This document shows, in pieces, positions 10,931 to 22,725 of a stretch of 64,000 nt of DNA. Position numbers and translations under genes: made by a program. The stretch comes from Prinia subflava (Eukaryota; Chordata; Aves; Passeriformes; Cisticolidae). Numbering within the stretch: the stretch's first letter is position 1; the number at the start of each line of letters is the position of its first letter. The stretch spans positions 3,727,230 to 3,791,229 of the forward strand of contig NC_086247.1 of assembly GCF_021018805.1 (NCBI RefSeq), read 5' to 3'. Under the pieces are notes generated by a model. The model made no database searches and was not told the origin of the DNA. It was given only the letters and a program-made list of their open reading frames with translations.

Positions 10931-13900
10931 GGGTGTAGAGATACTTAAATCTCCACTCTGAGAGAGACCTGATACATACAACGATTCTACCACCAGTAGG
11001 GAAGGGCTGTATGAGGATGGAAGAATATATTTGAGGGCTCCTTGGTGGAGCCTCAGACTCTCTATTGCCACCCATGCTCAGCCATTTCAGCCCTAGATAG
11101 GTCTCATTATCTCCTCTCCCAAATGACTGCAGGCAGCACTACCAAAGTGTGCAGGGTCACCCTTTGGCTCCCTGTGCCAGGGGTTTTCTCAGGGTCTGGA
11201 CAGCTGGGTTGGGTCAAAGCACATCACAGGCTTTGTGACATTTAGTTCAGCACCTTGCTGCAGCTGCCAGGGATGCTTCTCTATAATCCCAGTTCACATC
11301 AGGAAGACAAAAAGAGGGATATTTTCCTCGTGACACACATGGTGGTGGCACTGCAGTGGCCTTAAGCTGGCAAGTTCCCAGCAGGGAGATTTTGTTCCCA
11401 CAGAGACACAGGAAAATTGACCTGGGGGCAGCAACATCAGGTTTAGTTTACCAGAGATGTTCAGGAATTAGCACCATGAGTACGGCTGGAGCCCTCTTCA
11501 GCATTTACAGCACTTCATAAATTTCAGAGAGATTTAGGGCAAGGAGCCAGATGTTTGGGGAGAAATTCTGAACACTACAGACAAGTGGAAATTTTTTTTT
11601 TTTGGTAGTGTATATTTTTTCCCATTAGTTGCAAGGCTATATTTAGAAGAGGAGGGGGGAGAGAGGGAGAGAGATTAGGCATTTCTTCATATTCTGTAGT
11701 CACTCCAGTTGTTCTGCTTGTAGGAACAGATGTCTCTTTCCTGGGCTGATAGCAGTCAGGTCCACAAGGAAACTTTCTTACCGGCAGCTCCTCTAACATA
11801 GAAGAGAGATCAGGACAGAGGTAAGTCAGTCCGTCATGCAGGAATACATTGCAGGGACCACTGCAGGGAATGCTTTGGGATATTGGTCAGAGACAAAGAG
11901 GGGGGCATGGGATCAGAGCCAGTGGGGGGCCAGGAAGGATTTGCTGGATATTGGATTCCAAGTCCTGGCTATTGCAGAAGGGAGACCTGGCAGGGGTGGG
12001 AGTGCAAAGGGTCCTGCACTGAACACGTGGATGTGCAGCTTGGGAAGTCTCTGGCTCTGTCCATGCAGCAGGTGTGGAAATCCCTTGGGAAGTGCCTGAC
12101 CCAAAAAGCCAGGCTGTGCCAGCAGCTAGCAGGGGCTGCAAGGAGCTTCTCCTTTGTGACTTTCTTTGCTCTTAGGATTTGGGGCAGTGTAAGGATATTT
12201 TGTTGTTCTTCAAGGAGATGGAGGGTTATGGGAAGTGTGCAAAGCTGCAGGCTTTCCCTTCTTGAAAAGTATTGTCAGCTCTTGTGAAGAGGGGGGTGAT
12301 GTTGTTTGTACATATGTACTCTCAGGCATAATTAAATTTTGGTGAAATGCATCCAGGAAGGTTTTTGAAGCCAGGAGAAGAGATGGTGCACTGCCTGGAA
12401 TGGGGTCAGCTGCAAGGTTGGGATGTTTTACCTGTTTGGCTACACGGCAGGGTGCAAGCTCAGCTCAGGAAAGGTGCTGTCTTCCCTCTCTGAACCCACT
12501 TGTTGGGTCAGTAGAAGGAGAAAGCAGATCCTTTCTAAGGTCCTTAGCAAACCCTTTCAGAAATGCTCCCTGCTTTCACAGCAACACACTCACCAACAAC
12601 GCTGAGTTTTTCCAGGTTGATCTGGTGAATCCAAAATTTGTGGAACCCTGAAGTCACGGTGGGGTCTGCCCAGCACTGTCATATGTTGTTGCTTGCTAAG
12701 GAAACCACAGAAACCAGTCTCCCAAAGGGTTAAGACATGGTTCTCCATCCTGGGATGCCTCAAAAACTGTCTGCTCCCTAACTGGGTCTCCTACCTTTCT
12801 GCATTCCCCATGCCAAGAGCACACATGGCTCTGTGCCTCAGTTTCTCCCTGCTGCCAAGAGAGCAGCACAGCTTGGAGTGAGTACAGGGAAGCAGAGCTG
12901 CTACACCTGACCCCTCTGCATCACCCCTCCATCCCTACCTGCCCTGGTGCCCTGTGCTCCCTGGGGTGTGAGCACTGTTTCACCAGTCCTGCATTCCCTG
13001 GCTGTGCAGGAGTGCAGGTATTTCCCCAACAGTAGAACTCTGCTGTTGTTCTTTTACTGCCCTTCTCAGCTTCTTGCCAAAGACAGAGCAAGCAGGCAGC
13101 TGAGGACAGAAGGGGAGAAAGTGCTCAAAGAGTGCTAAATTTGCAATTAAAAATTTCCTTCTTAAAAGCAAGCAGCAGTACCCAGGCCAGATATTGTTTT
13201 TGCACTTGCCTTTGAAGTTTCTGCATGTGCCTATATGGTAATTTTCACTGCAAGGTTCTCCTTGCACACAGCCACAATAGTTGTTATTCCAAACTGACAT
13301 TTCTAGCACTTTGTCTCAGGCCCCTGGAAACTCTTGATGGATTACTGTAATCCTTATAAAATCAAACACATTTCTCTTTTACTGTTACAACCTCCCAAGA
13401 AGACAGGCTCAAATCCATCTTTACTGGCTGGACCCAGAAGAGTCCAAATCTATACATTTTGTTTAAGACATAACTTTTTTTTAAAAAAGAAATGTTAATA
13501 ATCTTGGAAAAAAATTCACCCAAAAATATGTGTTTTCCCCTCACGTATAATGGTCCACAAGGGACAGAGAGGGATACACTTAGGAAGTCATGCTCTGATT
13601 TCTCTGAAAGTAATAGAGCTGGAAACACACAGCACCTACTGCAGAGATGTCACTCCACGCTTTCTAGTGACAGATGGCACCTGGTATGAGCCCTGACAGG
13701 GTATGAGATATTGGTCTTTTAAATGCTAGCCGCATGATTGATAGAGCATTCGCTAAGAACTTAGCATTTCTGCTACTCCAAGGCCAAGATCTGATAACAC
13801 AGAAAAGAGGGACATGAAAGATACAGAGGTATTGATTAGGCATTGTAGACATCCAAATGTTTCAGGAGGGACTTTTCTACATAGTGTAGTACAAAGAAGC

Positions 13901-14959
13901 AAACCCCTTTTATTATTACCTTTATTACAGGTGACCAGTACTAGCAAGCCTCATCAAAGATGTGCTGGGGGACCTCTAGGGGCCCACCACTGCTGGGTGG
14001 ATATTTGAATGTCTGGAGAGGCAATGTACATCCCACTTCTCTTTTTGCTTGCACATGCACATCTGGGCTCTTTCTTTCAAAGGCTGAGGCATTGCTCCTG
14101 CAAATGGCCATAGAGGAGGTATAAATTCATAAGAAACCTGCTAGTATGTGATTTTCATCCTCTGTGTATCTCTGGGACCTTCATTTCAATTTTTTTCATG
14201 CATGCTGAGGACAAGAGCTGAGGGAGAACCATGCAGATCTTTCCAAGTTTTAAATAGATTGTCTCTGGGGTGTCCAGGACTGTGATCTGTCACCTGGTTT
14301 TAAGCAGCAGGTTCAAGCCTGGATGCAGAGAGTTGGCATTTGGTCCAAGCCAAGTGGCATCAGTCCCATCTGGGTCACTTTGCTCCGTGGAGAAGAGGAA
14401 TGCACTTTGGAGAATTGTGCTCTCCCTCGTCTAACTGGCAGTAATCCCTCATGGCCTAGAGTGACCTACTGGACTAAATCATTGCTTGGGCACCCACAGA
14501 CTATTTCTTGTCCCAAAATGAGCTAGGGATGTGGGTCCCTCACCTTCAAAGGATGTGATTTTGGCCTTGTGCCCATGGAGAGCACAGGATCCACCAGTGT
14601 GTACACACAGAGTTGAACTCGGTGTGGTGGGTGGAGCTCAGATCCCAACACAGAGCAATACCCATTGCCCATCCACAGCTGGGCCTTGGGGATGAAGGAG
14701 CACACAGAGGCAAACTGGGCACCTCAGGCAGGAGGCAAACAGCTCAAAAGCACATCAACAGCAGCCCAATAACCAGCATTGCATCAGCCTCCACATATCC
14801 CAAGTCTCTGATTGCTTACAGGTCTTGAAGTATTACCCCTATGCCTGAGACTGGACATACAAGTTTTCCCTCTTGCTGATGGGAAATCTGATTCTCATGG
14901 CCAACATTAGAGACTCAAAAGTCACTGTGGTGGGGTTAATTGCTCTTGGTCTTGAGAGG
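10931..14959. other. Non-coding region, unique
   Basis: No gene or recognisable transposon. There is a 12-base palindrome GTACATATGTAC at 12308-12319, the T12 and purine tracts at 11.6 kb, and otherwise ordinary composition. Confidence 0.5.
11592..11674. repeat. T12 run and nearby GA-rich purine tract
   Basis: A run of 12 T (11592-11603) is followed, after about 40 bases, by an almost pure purine tract at 11646-11674 (AGAGGAGG, then GAGAGAGGGAGAGAGA). It is low-complexity DNA with no adjoining gene. Confidence 0.7.
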
Positions 14960-15348
14960 AAGCTGTATGAGGAGGAGGTGAGGTCAGTTGGTCTGTTCAG
15001 CCTGGAGGAGACTGAGGGGAGATCTCATTGAAGTTACGAAGAGAGTTATCTCTCTTTGTGAGAGCAGGGGCAGGCACGGATCTCTTCTCTGTGGTGACCA
15101 GTGACAGGATCCATGGTAATGGCCTGAAGTGATGTCCAGGTAGGCTTAGATTGGATACTAGGAAAAGATTCTTCACCTAGAGGGTCGTTGGGCACTGGAA
15201 TAGGCTCCCCAGGGAACTGGTCACAGCACCAAGCCTGACAGCTCAAGGAGCATTTGGACAACTCTCTTGGGGATGGTCCTGTGCAGGGGCAGGAGTTGGA
15301 CTCGATGATCTTTGTGGGTCCCCTCCAACTCAGGATATTCTGTGATTA
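14960..15348 (+). repeat. CR1 LINE fragment, 3' end
   Basis: Plus-strand copy of about 390 bases. Recognisable blocks are 'TCAGCCTGGAGGAGACTGAG', 'GGATACTAGGAAAAGATTCT', 'GTTGGACTCGATGATCTTTG' and the terminal 'CAGGATATTCTGTGATT'. The terminus belongs to the same subfamily as the copies at 27.6 and 38.4 kb. Confidence 0.93.
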
Positions 15349-18300
15349 CAGACAAAAGCTGTAATTGAGCATGTGACCATTCAAACCACCAGACAAAGTA
15401 GGAATTGCTGGCCATCACACTCTTCATGATACATGGGCGAGCAGGCCATGGCTGAATAGTGCCAACACCCAGCAATTAGCAATCATCTGTCTCAGTCAGG
15501 CTGGTTCTCCCATGGTTTGGCATAAATCTGAAATTATTTCTCTTCACGAAAACAACAAGAAGCAGGCGACATTCTCCTTTTTTCACAGAAACCATCCAGC
15601 CCTCTTTGCTGTGTTTCAATGCCAAAGCAAATGTGAATTTGAAGGGAATAAGATCTAAATGAAAGGATGTGTGGTGGAGAGTGTTAACAAATGCCTTGCA
15701 GGTTCACATTAGAGGAAACAAGGATCACTCTCAGTGCTTGTTTGTGTGGTTGTCAGCTCTGATTTCCTCCATCCTCCTAATGTTTTTCATTCTGCTGCCT
15801 AATTTCAACTAGAATTTGGCAGAAGGGAAAGATCACCTCAATTTTCAGGAAATTAGGCAGCAAAGAAAGGAGAAAGTCAAACAAGTGTCAGAGCCAAGGG
15901 AAGAGCTGGAATGTGAATGCTCATTAAGGCAGCCAAGTGTCCACATGGGAAAAAGTTATAATAAGCATCTCAAGCAGGGCAAAGCATTTCCCCAGCCCTG
16001 TGAGCCACTGTGAGATATGAGACTGCAAGAAGTCAGGTGTCATTTAATCTGACACTCATAAAACTATGTGTTTTGTGTCTCCAAAGTCCCTTTTATGTCC
16101 ATGGCATTGGAGGGGAAGGAATAATCCAGCTCTGCTCTGGATTTGGCTATTCCAACTGCAATTCCCCAGAAGGTGGGTGTTTCACACCAGCCACCCTCAG
16201 ACCTGGAGGTTTAAAGGAGACCTCAATGCCCAGGAATCAAGTGAGCACAGAGATCTGATGCCCACAAAAATGGGATCTTACCTGCCCTGAGAATAGCCCC
16301 TTTTCCGCTTTGGAATAGAACCTGTCTTCCCCTCACAGTCCAAGGGCCAGATGGGCACCAGCTTTTTCCTTTCAGCAGCTGGATTCATTCCCTTTCTCTC
16401 TCTGTTCCCCCTGTCAGCAAACCCACCCTCCCCAGGCTGAGCACGAGACACACAGAACAAGCTCTACCACATATAGGGCAAGGTCGACATGCACAAAAAC
16501 ACCATATTTGGCCAGTTTGAGCCAGAGCTGAGTGAGAGCTTGCCAGAAGGAGAATCATACAATTTAAATTGAAAGAGAGTGAGTTTAACCCTTCATTTAT
16601 AAATATGATGATAAATTACCCAGGGAACTTTAAACACGGGAAGGCTGCAAAGCTAAACACACACTGCTGCCACCCCAGGCAGCAGAATAACACCAGCAAT
16701 CAGGACAGGGTGAGGAGAACAGGGAGGATGACAGAGGAGCCAGGTTGCCATATCAGATGTTCCAGTTCAGGACAGGGAGATGGGAAAAGCTGAAGCTGTT
16801 TATACTAAATTACACTTGTGCTTGTTTAACGTCCTTTTCAACTTTCCGATCCCAGTGTGTGGCTCTAGTGTTCTCTGGGTCTGCACACAGAGATCCTTTC
16901 TGCACACCAATAAATAATCCTTTTGGCATGTAGTTAGGACAAAGCTCAGTTGTCTGACCTGCCTTTTCTTTTATATCCCATTACTTGAATTGCTAAGCCA
17001 GATCCAAAAGTCTCCTGGGCTAAGGAAGTGAACCCCATTTATTTCAGCAAGATCAAAGTGAGGCTTTAGGCTGTTACCAACACAAAACTGGGCAAAGTGG
17101 AATATGGGATGGTCAAGGATCTCCTCCTGGAGCAGACATTGCACTGACCTGCCCATGCTAAGTTAACAAGTGTGATGCCAAGCAGTGAGTGAGTGAGGGA
17201 AGAGGCTGCAGGACCTGTTTTCAGCACAGTGACCATCTGTTTCCTATTTGGCCCAAGAATGATGAAGCTGGTTGCGTCACACAACAATGAGAAAGTATTT
17301 CAGAGCAAGTCTCGCTCTCTCAGTGCTGAGCAGGGCCCTTTATCAGAACAAGGGAAAGCAGGTCAACCTCCATTCTCTGTCCCTCCCTTTATCCCATTTC
17401 TACCCAGATGCTTGCTGTACTTTTAAGGAAATGCTACCCACAGTCTCCCAGCCAGACAGACAAAATCCAGCCTGAGAGGTATAATATAACAGCATAGGCC
17501 AACTGGCACAGTCAGACAGCACTCAGAAGGATGCATGTTTACCCATCTTGGGCTTTGCAGACAGCCAGCTCCAAGAAACAGGAATTGCATGGAAATCTGG
17601 GGGGCTGAGAGCTCAGTTAGGTATGAAGCAGGCTAAGCTCCAAGCTCTTTGAAGATTTTAGGAAGGGGGTTAATACAAAGTCTATTTGCTCTGTAAGTAA
17701 AGATGGTTCTTACAGCTCTGCATGAGCTCATGCCATAGCCACGAGTAATAAATAGTGCAAAACACAGCAAAATAAAGGTTTGCAGAGGCTGCAAAGCTTC
17801 TCACTAATATAGCCTCTCATTAATTCACTGACTTCCACATGCCACCACATCATGGTGATGGGTAGCTGAACCAACTCACTTTAACACCTGCATGAGTATG
17901 TCTGATGGCAGAGAAAGAGACCTGGTTGAGATAATATTTGGACTTGGAGACAGGAAGAATTCAAAATCTTTGGAAATGTTTAGCTTTGCTCAGACTCAAG
18001 GTCAGGCTGCCTTTCTGTGCTCAAAAATGGGGCAATGTACCTTTCTCATGGGCCTGGAGCTCCACAATGGAAAAATCCTTAGAAGCTGTAAACCAGGGGG
18101 TTGATCCAGCTCCATCTCATTAAAAGCACTCAGAGGAATTCTGTTGTGTTGCTAGTTCAGTTCTCCATCCTTTCTGCTTGTAAGCCATGAGATGAGAGCA
18201 GTCCCACAAAGAAAGGAAGAGGCCATTCACCCAAACATCCATCAGAAACAATTTGATTAGAGGAAGATTTTTCCCACCACAGCCCAAGAAGCAGCTTTTC

Positions 18301-21179
18301 CACAGACTGTCAGGGAGGAAATCTTCAGGATTAATTAAATTTGCCGGGACTTCTTTCATGTAGTTGTTTAGATTTTGAGTTCAGCTAGGGCAGCGACAGA
18401 CTGGGAAAGCTCTAATGCAGCACTTCTTTGCATATTCAATTTGGCAAGCACAGTGTTACCTGTTGTTTTTCAGCAGTTTACAATATCTGGAGTTTATTTC
18501 CTTGCACATGAGGCTCAGTGGAAAAGGTGACTATGTAAGCCAAGACATTGTATACGCTGATTATTTTAATTTTCTGTTGGGATGCAACATGCCATACATC
18601 CCTCAAAGGCATTGTGAGGACGAGGAACATTTGAATGTATTTGGAATTGTTGATTTCATTGAGACAAGAAAGGCAAAATAAGATGAATATCAGGTGTTTG
18701 TGATAAGGGATCTCTGAAGAGAAATCTCCCAGAGGAGATAAGCTACTAACAAGATGCAAAATCCCAGCAAACAGCCAGTGCCATGGAATTACAATCAGAA
18801 GACAAATGCATGTGCAATGCAATTCAATACAGTTTAGTGCAAGCTCAGGGATGGGATGGGTGATTTTGTCTTCTCCCCTTGCTCAGGTAGGTATCTGAAC
18901 ACAAATATACAAGCTCACACTGCACTCCAGGGGAATTGAAGTCTTTCTTTATTCTTTGGCTTCCACACTGCTCCTCTTGATAGCATCTGCAAAGAGAAAG
19001 CTGGGAGCAGATCCAGGCATCTGCTCATTTCAGTTTGTTTTCATAACTAAGGAGTGAAACAAACAAACAGAGAAGATGGTGAGAATTTTAGGAAATCAGT
19101 AGAAAATGGGCCAGGGTTCTGCATCCTCCCCATGCATTTTTCACAGGTGCCAAACTTTGCAACTCCACTACCTTCAGCCTATTTTGTGGCCAGTTCTTCC
19201 TGTTTTTGTCTGACATTGTGCTTGGCACAAAATGTAAAGAGACAAGACTCTCCCTCAGGAGTCTGCAAGCTCAGTCAGACCCAGACAAAATGCCATGAAC
19301 ATGTGTGCTACTTTGGCTGCCACGGGAGTTCAGTGCAGGGTGAGGTAATCTGGTCATTCCCAAAACAGATGATGTTCCAATGTCTGTTTTCTAGTGGAGA
19401 TGGCCTAGAGGGGTAAAAGGGGACAGAAACTAAGACAGAAACTTGTTCCTCTTTGCCCAGTAGTTCTTTGGGGCATTACAGGTGGCCTGACCTCAGGATT
19501 TCAGTCCTGCAGTGTATTCTGGCACTGGGTTGGATCTCAGGAGGGCTTTATGTTTGAGCACCAGCCATTCCAATGAACAATTCAACTTCTTGGGCTTCAG
19601 TGGCTACCTAAATAAAATAAATTGCCATTTGATTGGATATAGCCTTCTGAGCTCAAGGACATTAAAAAAACAGCTTTTTCCTTCAAACCACTTCCACAGA
19701 CTGAGAGGCAAGAAGAAACTAGATCAATGCCCAGATTCCAGGCCAACAAGCCCAAGAACCATCATGATGTCAAATTCACTTCTCCAAGAATTTTCACACA
19801 TGTTCTTCTAAATTCTCGCTCCCAATCTCTACTTTTTCTCAACAAATGTTCTGCTTCACTCTCACCTGGCTTGAATGAACCAAGCAGAGTAATCACAACT
19901 CGGCTGTAGTACCCCATGAGGACTCTTGATCTTGGCCAAACACTGGTGAGACACATTAGGAGTGTTGTATGCAGACAATGCAAAGAGACATGGTGCAGAG
20001 GCAGAAGGCTGCTTTGGCACACATGAGGCAGGCTCAGAGCTGCTGTGATGTTTTCTAGACCCAGTTAGTACTGTCCCTGCAAAACATTTTATTTTGGCCA
20101 GCAGGGACTCTCCTCAGGATCTACTTTTCACTTTTGTCCTAAGTAGCATCCTCCTCCCCCTTGTACACAGCCACCAACAGCTTGAAGCATCTCACAGGTG
20201 ATAGAGCACCTTTGGTCCATCCTTCTGATCCCCATAAGGAGCAAAAAGGATTAGAGGAGGGGGAAAAAGAGCTGCCAGAGGATGGGGCATGCTTGGGGGA
20301 GCTGGACATCCAGACTCCCTCAACAATTCCAGACTTCCACACTGAGACACCCAGCTCAGGCACACTGCAGTTCTGTGAGCGCTGGGAGATGTGTTTGCAG
20401 ATCCTTGTCTCCCAGTCCTTCTGCACTTGGCTCACTGGTATCAGGGAGTTCAAACCCTCATAAATCAACTCTTTCAGCATCATTCTCTGCTGATCCAAGC
20501 TGATTTTTTTAACCTCAAAGCCCTGCCCAGCCACTTTGAGATATTCCAGACATTTTTCAACCATTTACTTTTATTGAAACCAGCCAAGTCTCTGTATATA
20601 TTGGGTCCTTTTTTTTTTTATCTTTTTAATATACAAATCGGTTTAAAATAGTGTATAAGTCAGGAATGATTTGCAAATTAAACTGTCAAACCCTGGCAGG
20701 ACTAGCAGCTGATGCTCTTAGCTTGAAATCTTCCGGCTGCTGTTGCTATGAATGCAGATCTCTAGAAGATGCCACACAACCTCCTTCTGCTTTCTCAGAA
20801 AATTCAGGCTTTCTTTGATTTCAGGGAAATCTTACAGCTCCTGAAAACACTACTGCATGTAGCTCCCTAATGGGATCACGTGCCCAAGGCAAGAGATATG
20901 ATATTTTAGGAATCAAATGCTGGGGTTATGGTTATGCAAAGGTCTTCTGGACTTACAACCACTTTTGTACAAGGAAGAGGAAGAGAAACTTGAAGTGGGG
21001 AGTGTGTGTCTTCCCTAAAACATACATCTGGAACCACTGGAAGACACTAATTATAAGCCCAGGTATTTTCCTTGTGATTATTGGTAATCCCATATTGGTA
21101 GATGAGGATCTATTACTCAGGGTGTGCAAATATGTTGGTTAAAAGGTTTTTATGTGACAAGATTTTGAGCCCTAACAAA
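15349..21179. other. CR1-free region upstream of the GPR20 coding exon
   Basis: Presumably contains the GPR20 promoter or first intron. No CR1 tail is visible. At 18.4-18.8 kb both strands are open for roughly 90-115 codons, but no domain is recognisable. An AT-rich stretch with TAAT-type motifs lies near 17.69-17.86 kb. T11 occurs at 20609-20619. The upstream non-coding exon could not be placed. Confidence 0.45.
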
Positions 21180-21242
21180 TGCTGACATATTTATCACTAT
21201 ACCTCTGTTTCTTTTCTTCCAGACTGCCGGAAGTCAGCGACC
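21180..21242 (+). other. GPR20: GPR20 last-exon splice acceptor and 5'UTR segment
   Basis: A branch-point match CTGAC (21182-21186, A at 21185) lies 37 bases before an AG at 21221-21222, with a pyrimidine-rich stretch (21203-21220) between them. The exon would begin at 21223, leaving 20 bases of 5'UTR before the ATG. Mammalian GPR20 also has a non-coding exon upstream of a single coding exon. The upstream exon itself cannot be located from sequence alone, so the promoter lies somewhere unidentified to the left. Confidence 0.75.
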
Positions 21243-22304
21243 ATGCCGACCTCCTCCACCCAACTGCCAGCCCTTGATTCTGTCAACTCCACTGAGCAAC
21301 CTAACTCCAACATCAACTTGTTCTCCAAGTTCATCCACTCAGACGAACAACTGTTCACAGATTTTTATAGCCTGTGGATTGTCCTGATGGTAGTGAATGC
21401 CATCATTTTCCTGGTGGGTGTTGTACTGAACAGCTTGGCGCTGTATGTCTTCTGCTTCCGTACCAAGACAAAAACCACCTCTGTTATTTACACCATCAAC
21501 TTGATCGTAACTGATCTTCTGGTGGGCTTTTCCTTGCCTGTCCGGATCATCATGTTCTACAGTGCAGGGGATTGCAAGAATTGTTCCTTGGTTCACATCT
21601 TTGGCTACTTTGTCAACATGTACTGCAGCATCCTCTTCTTGACGTGCATCTGCGTTGACCGCTACCTGGCAATAGTGCAGGTGGAAGCCTCACGTAAATG
21701 GAGGAACCCCACCTGTGCCAAGGGGATCTGCATCTTCATTTGGATCTTTGCCACTGTGGTGACTTTCTCCATCCTGACCATGGCGATAAAGTTTGCTGAG
21801 TGCTGCCTCTCCAAGATCCTGGTCCTGATGGTCTGCGAGTACTTCTTCCCCCTCATCATAATCATCTTCTTCACCACCAGGATTATGTGTGCCCTGTCCA
21901 AACCCAGCCTCATGCACCAGAGCAGGGAGAGGAGAATGAGGGCTGTGCAGCTCCTTATCACTGTCCTCATCATCTTCATGATCTGCTTCACTCCTTTCCA
22001 CGTGCTACAGGTCGCAATTTCCATCAACCCAGACATGCCCCACAACGTCAGTCTCATCGTCTACAACGTGACAGTGACTCTGAGTAGCCTCAATAGCTGC
22101 ATGGACCCCATTGTCTATTGCTTTGTCACCAATAACTTCCAGTCAACCATGAAAAACATCTTCAGGAAAACTGAGCCAGAACAAACTAATGCAGACATCC
22201 TGGGTATGAACAAGAACTCCAAGGGCTCCAACGCAATCATCGCCTTCTCAAACACAATAGGAAGCCCTCTGAGCTTGCCACCACCAAGCAGTGTCCAGAC
22301 ATAA
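21243..22304 (+). CDS. GPR20: GPR20, orphan class A G-protein-coupled receptor, complete coding sequence
   Basis: Encodes a 353-residue seven-helix receptor of the plasma membrane. Mammalian GPR20 is an orphan receptor reported to signal constitutively through Gi; that is family knowledge, not visible here. Seen in the sequence: an extracellular N terminus of about 43 residues with an N-glycosylation site at N15; N63 in helix 1; D91 in helix 2; the DRY motif at 139-141 ending helix 3; W167 in helix 4; P203 in helix 5; CFTP at 248-251 in helix 6 where most class A receptors have CWxP; and DPIVY at 288-292 in helix 7. The tail of about 45 residues is rich in Ser and Asn. Extracellular cysteines C111/C114 and the C187-C188 pair match the pattern I recall from human GPR20, as does the length (human about 358). 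The ATG has A at -3 and follows a splice acceptor by 20 bases. The coding region is uninterrupted and ends in TAA. Open frames on the opposite strand here are shadows. Confidence 0.96.
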   Translation: MPTSSTQLPALDSVNSTEQPNSNINLFSKFIHSDEQLFTDFYSLWIVLMVVNAIIFLVGVVLNSLALYVFCFRTKTKTTSVIYTINLIVTDLLVGFSLPVRIIMFYSAGDCKNCSLVHIFGYFVNMYCSILFLTCICVDRYLAIVQVEASRKWRNPTCAKGICIFIWIFATVVTFSILTMAIKFAECCLSKILVLMVCEYFFPLIIIIFFTTRIMCALSKPSLMHQSRERRMRAVQLLITVLIIFMICFTPFHVLQVAISINPDMPHNVSLIVYNVTVTLSSLNSCMDPIVYCFVTNNFQSTMKNIFRKTEPEQTNADILGMNKNSKGSNAIIAFSNTIGSPLSLPPPSSVQT

Positions 22305-22725
22305 CCCACATCTGATGGGACACGTTGCAGGAAGCCAGTGCCATGATCCTGGAATATTGATAGGATGCACAATACTATAGTTTTTGAACTCTTTGTGTTT
22401 TAGGCTGAGGTTCAGACTGACAGTGGTGGAATTTATTCCTCAAGAACATTGTGGTCTGTTTGGAAATGGAACCTACAATGCTGTTAGTACCATACAAAAG
22501 ACAGTTTATTAATTACTGTTCCCAGCAGGGAAGTTTTCTTTGTATTTTAATACAGACATTTTGCTAGCAACAAACTCTTTACTGTGGTTTTCTTTTCATA
22601 TTTGTCATCATAATGCAACACTTCTAGGATGACTTAGAAAGCAGGATAGCTCTGGTTTGTAATTAAAGATTTTTGTGCCTTGGGCATATGCTTAAGAATA
22701 AAGGGTAAAAGGGATGTTTCCAGAG
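22305..22725 (+). other. GPR20: GPR20 3'UTR, approximate
   Basis: About 420 bases follow the TAA stop and run to two poly(A) signals. The stretch is AT-rich and has no recognisable repeat. The end point is an estimate, set 15-25 bases beyond the second signal. A further AATAAA at 23375-23380, followed by an A11 run, could serve a longer transcript. Confidence 0.55.
22662..22702 (+). terminator. Polyadenylation signals of GPR20 (ATTAAA and AATAAA)
   Basis: ATTAAA at 22662-22667 and the canonical AATAAA at 22697-22702 lie 358 and 393 bases after the stop codon. A TTTTTGTG stretch (from 22671) lies just after the first and could act as its downstream GU-rich element. Which one is used cannot be told from the sequence. 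Confidence 0.6.

Noticed and set aside
14310..14325. GGTTCAAGCC resembling a tRNA B box
   Set aside because: No A box or cloverleaf-forming arms nearby; not a tRNA gene.
18415..18822. Opposing frames of 88 (plus) and 114 (minus) codons upstream of GPR20
   Set aside because: Not recognisable as any protein, no splice or start support, and the minus frame is hydrophobic throughout, as AT-rich non-coding DNA often is.
20139..20564. 141-codon minus-strand frame just upstream of GPR20
   Set aside because: No recognisable domain, and a 100-codon plus-strand frame overlaps it; no transcript signals.
21339..22057. Antisense frames of 85-131 codons opposite GPR20
   Set aside because: They are shadows of the receptor coding sequence and lack independent signals.
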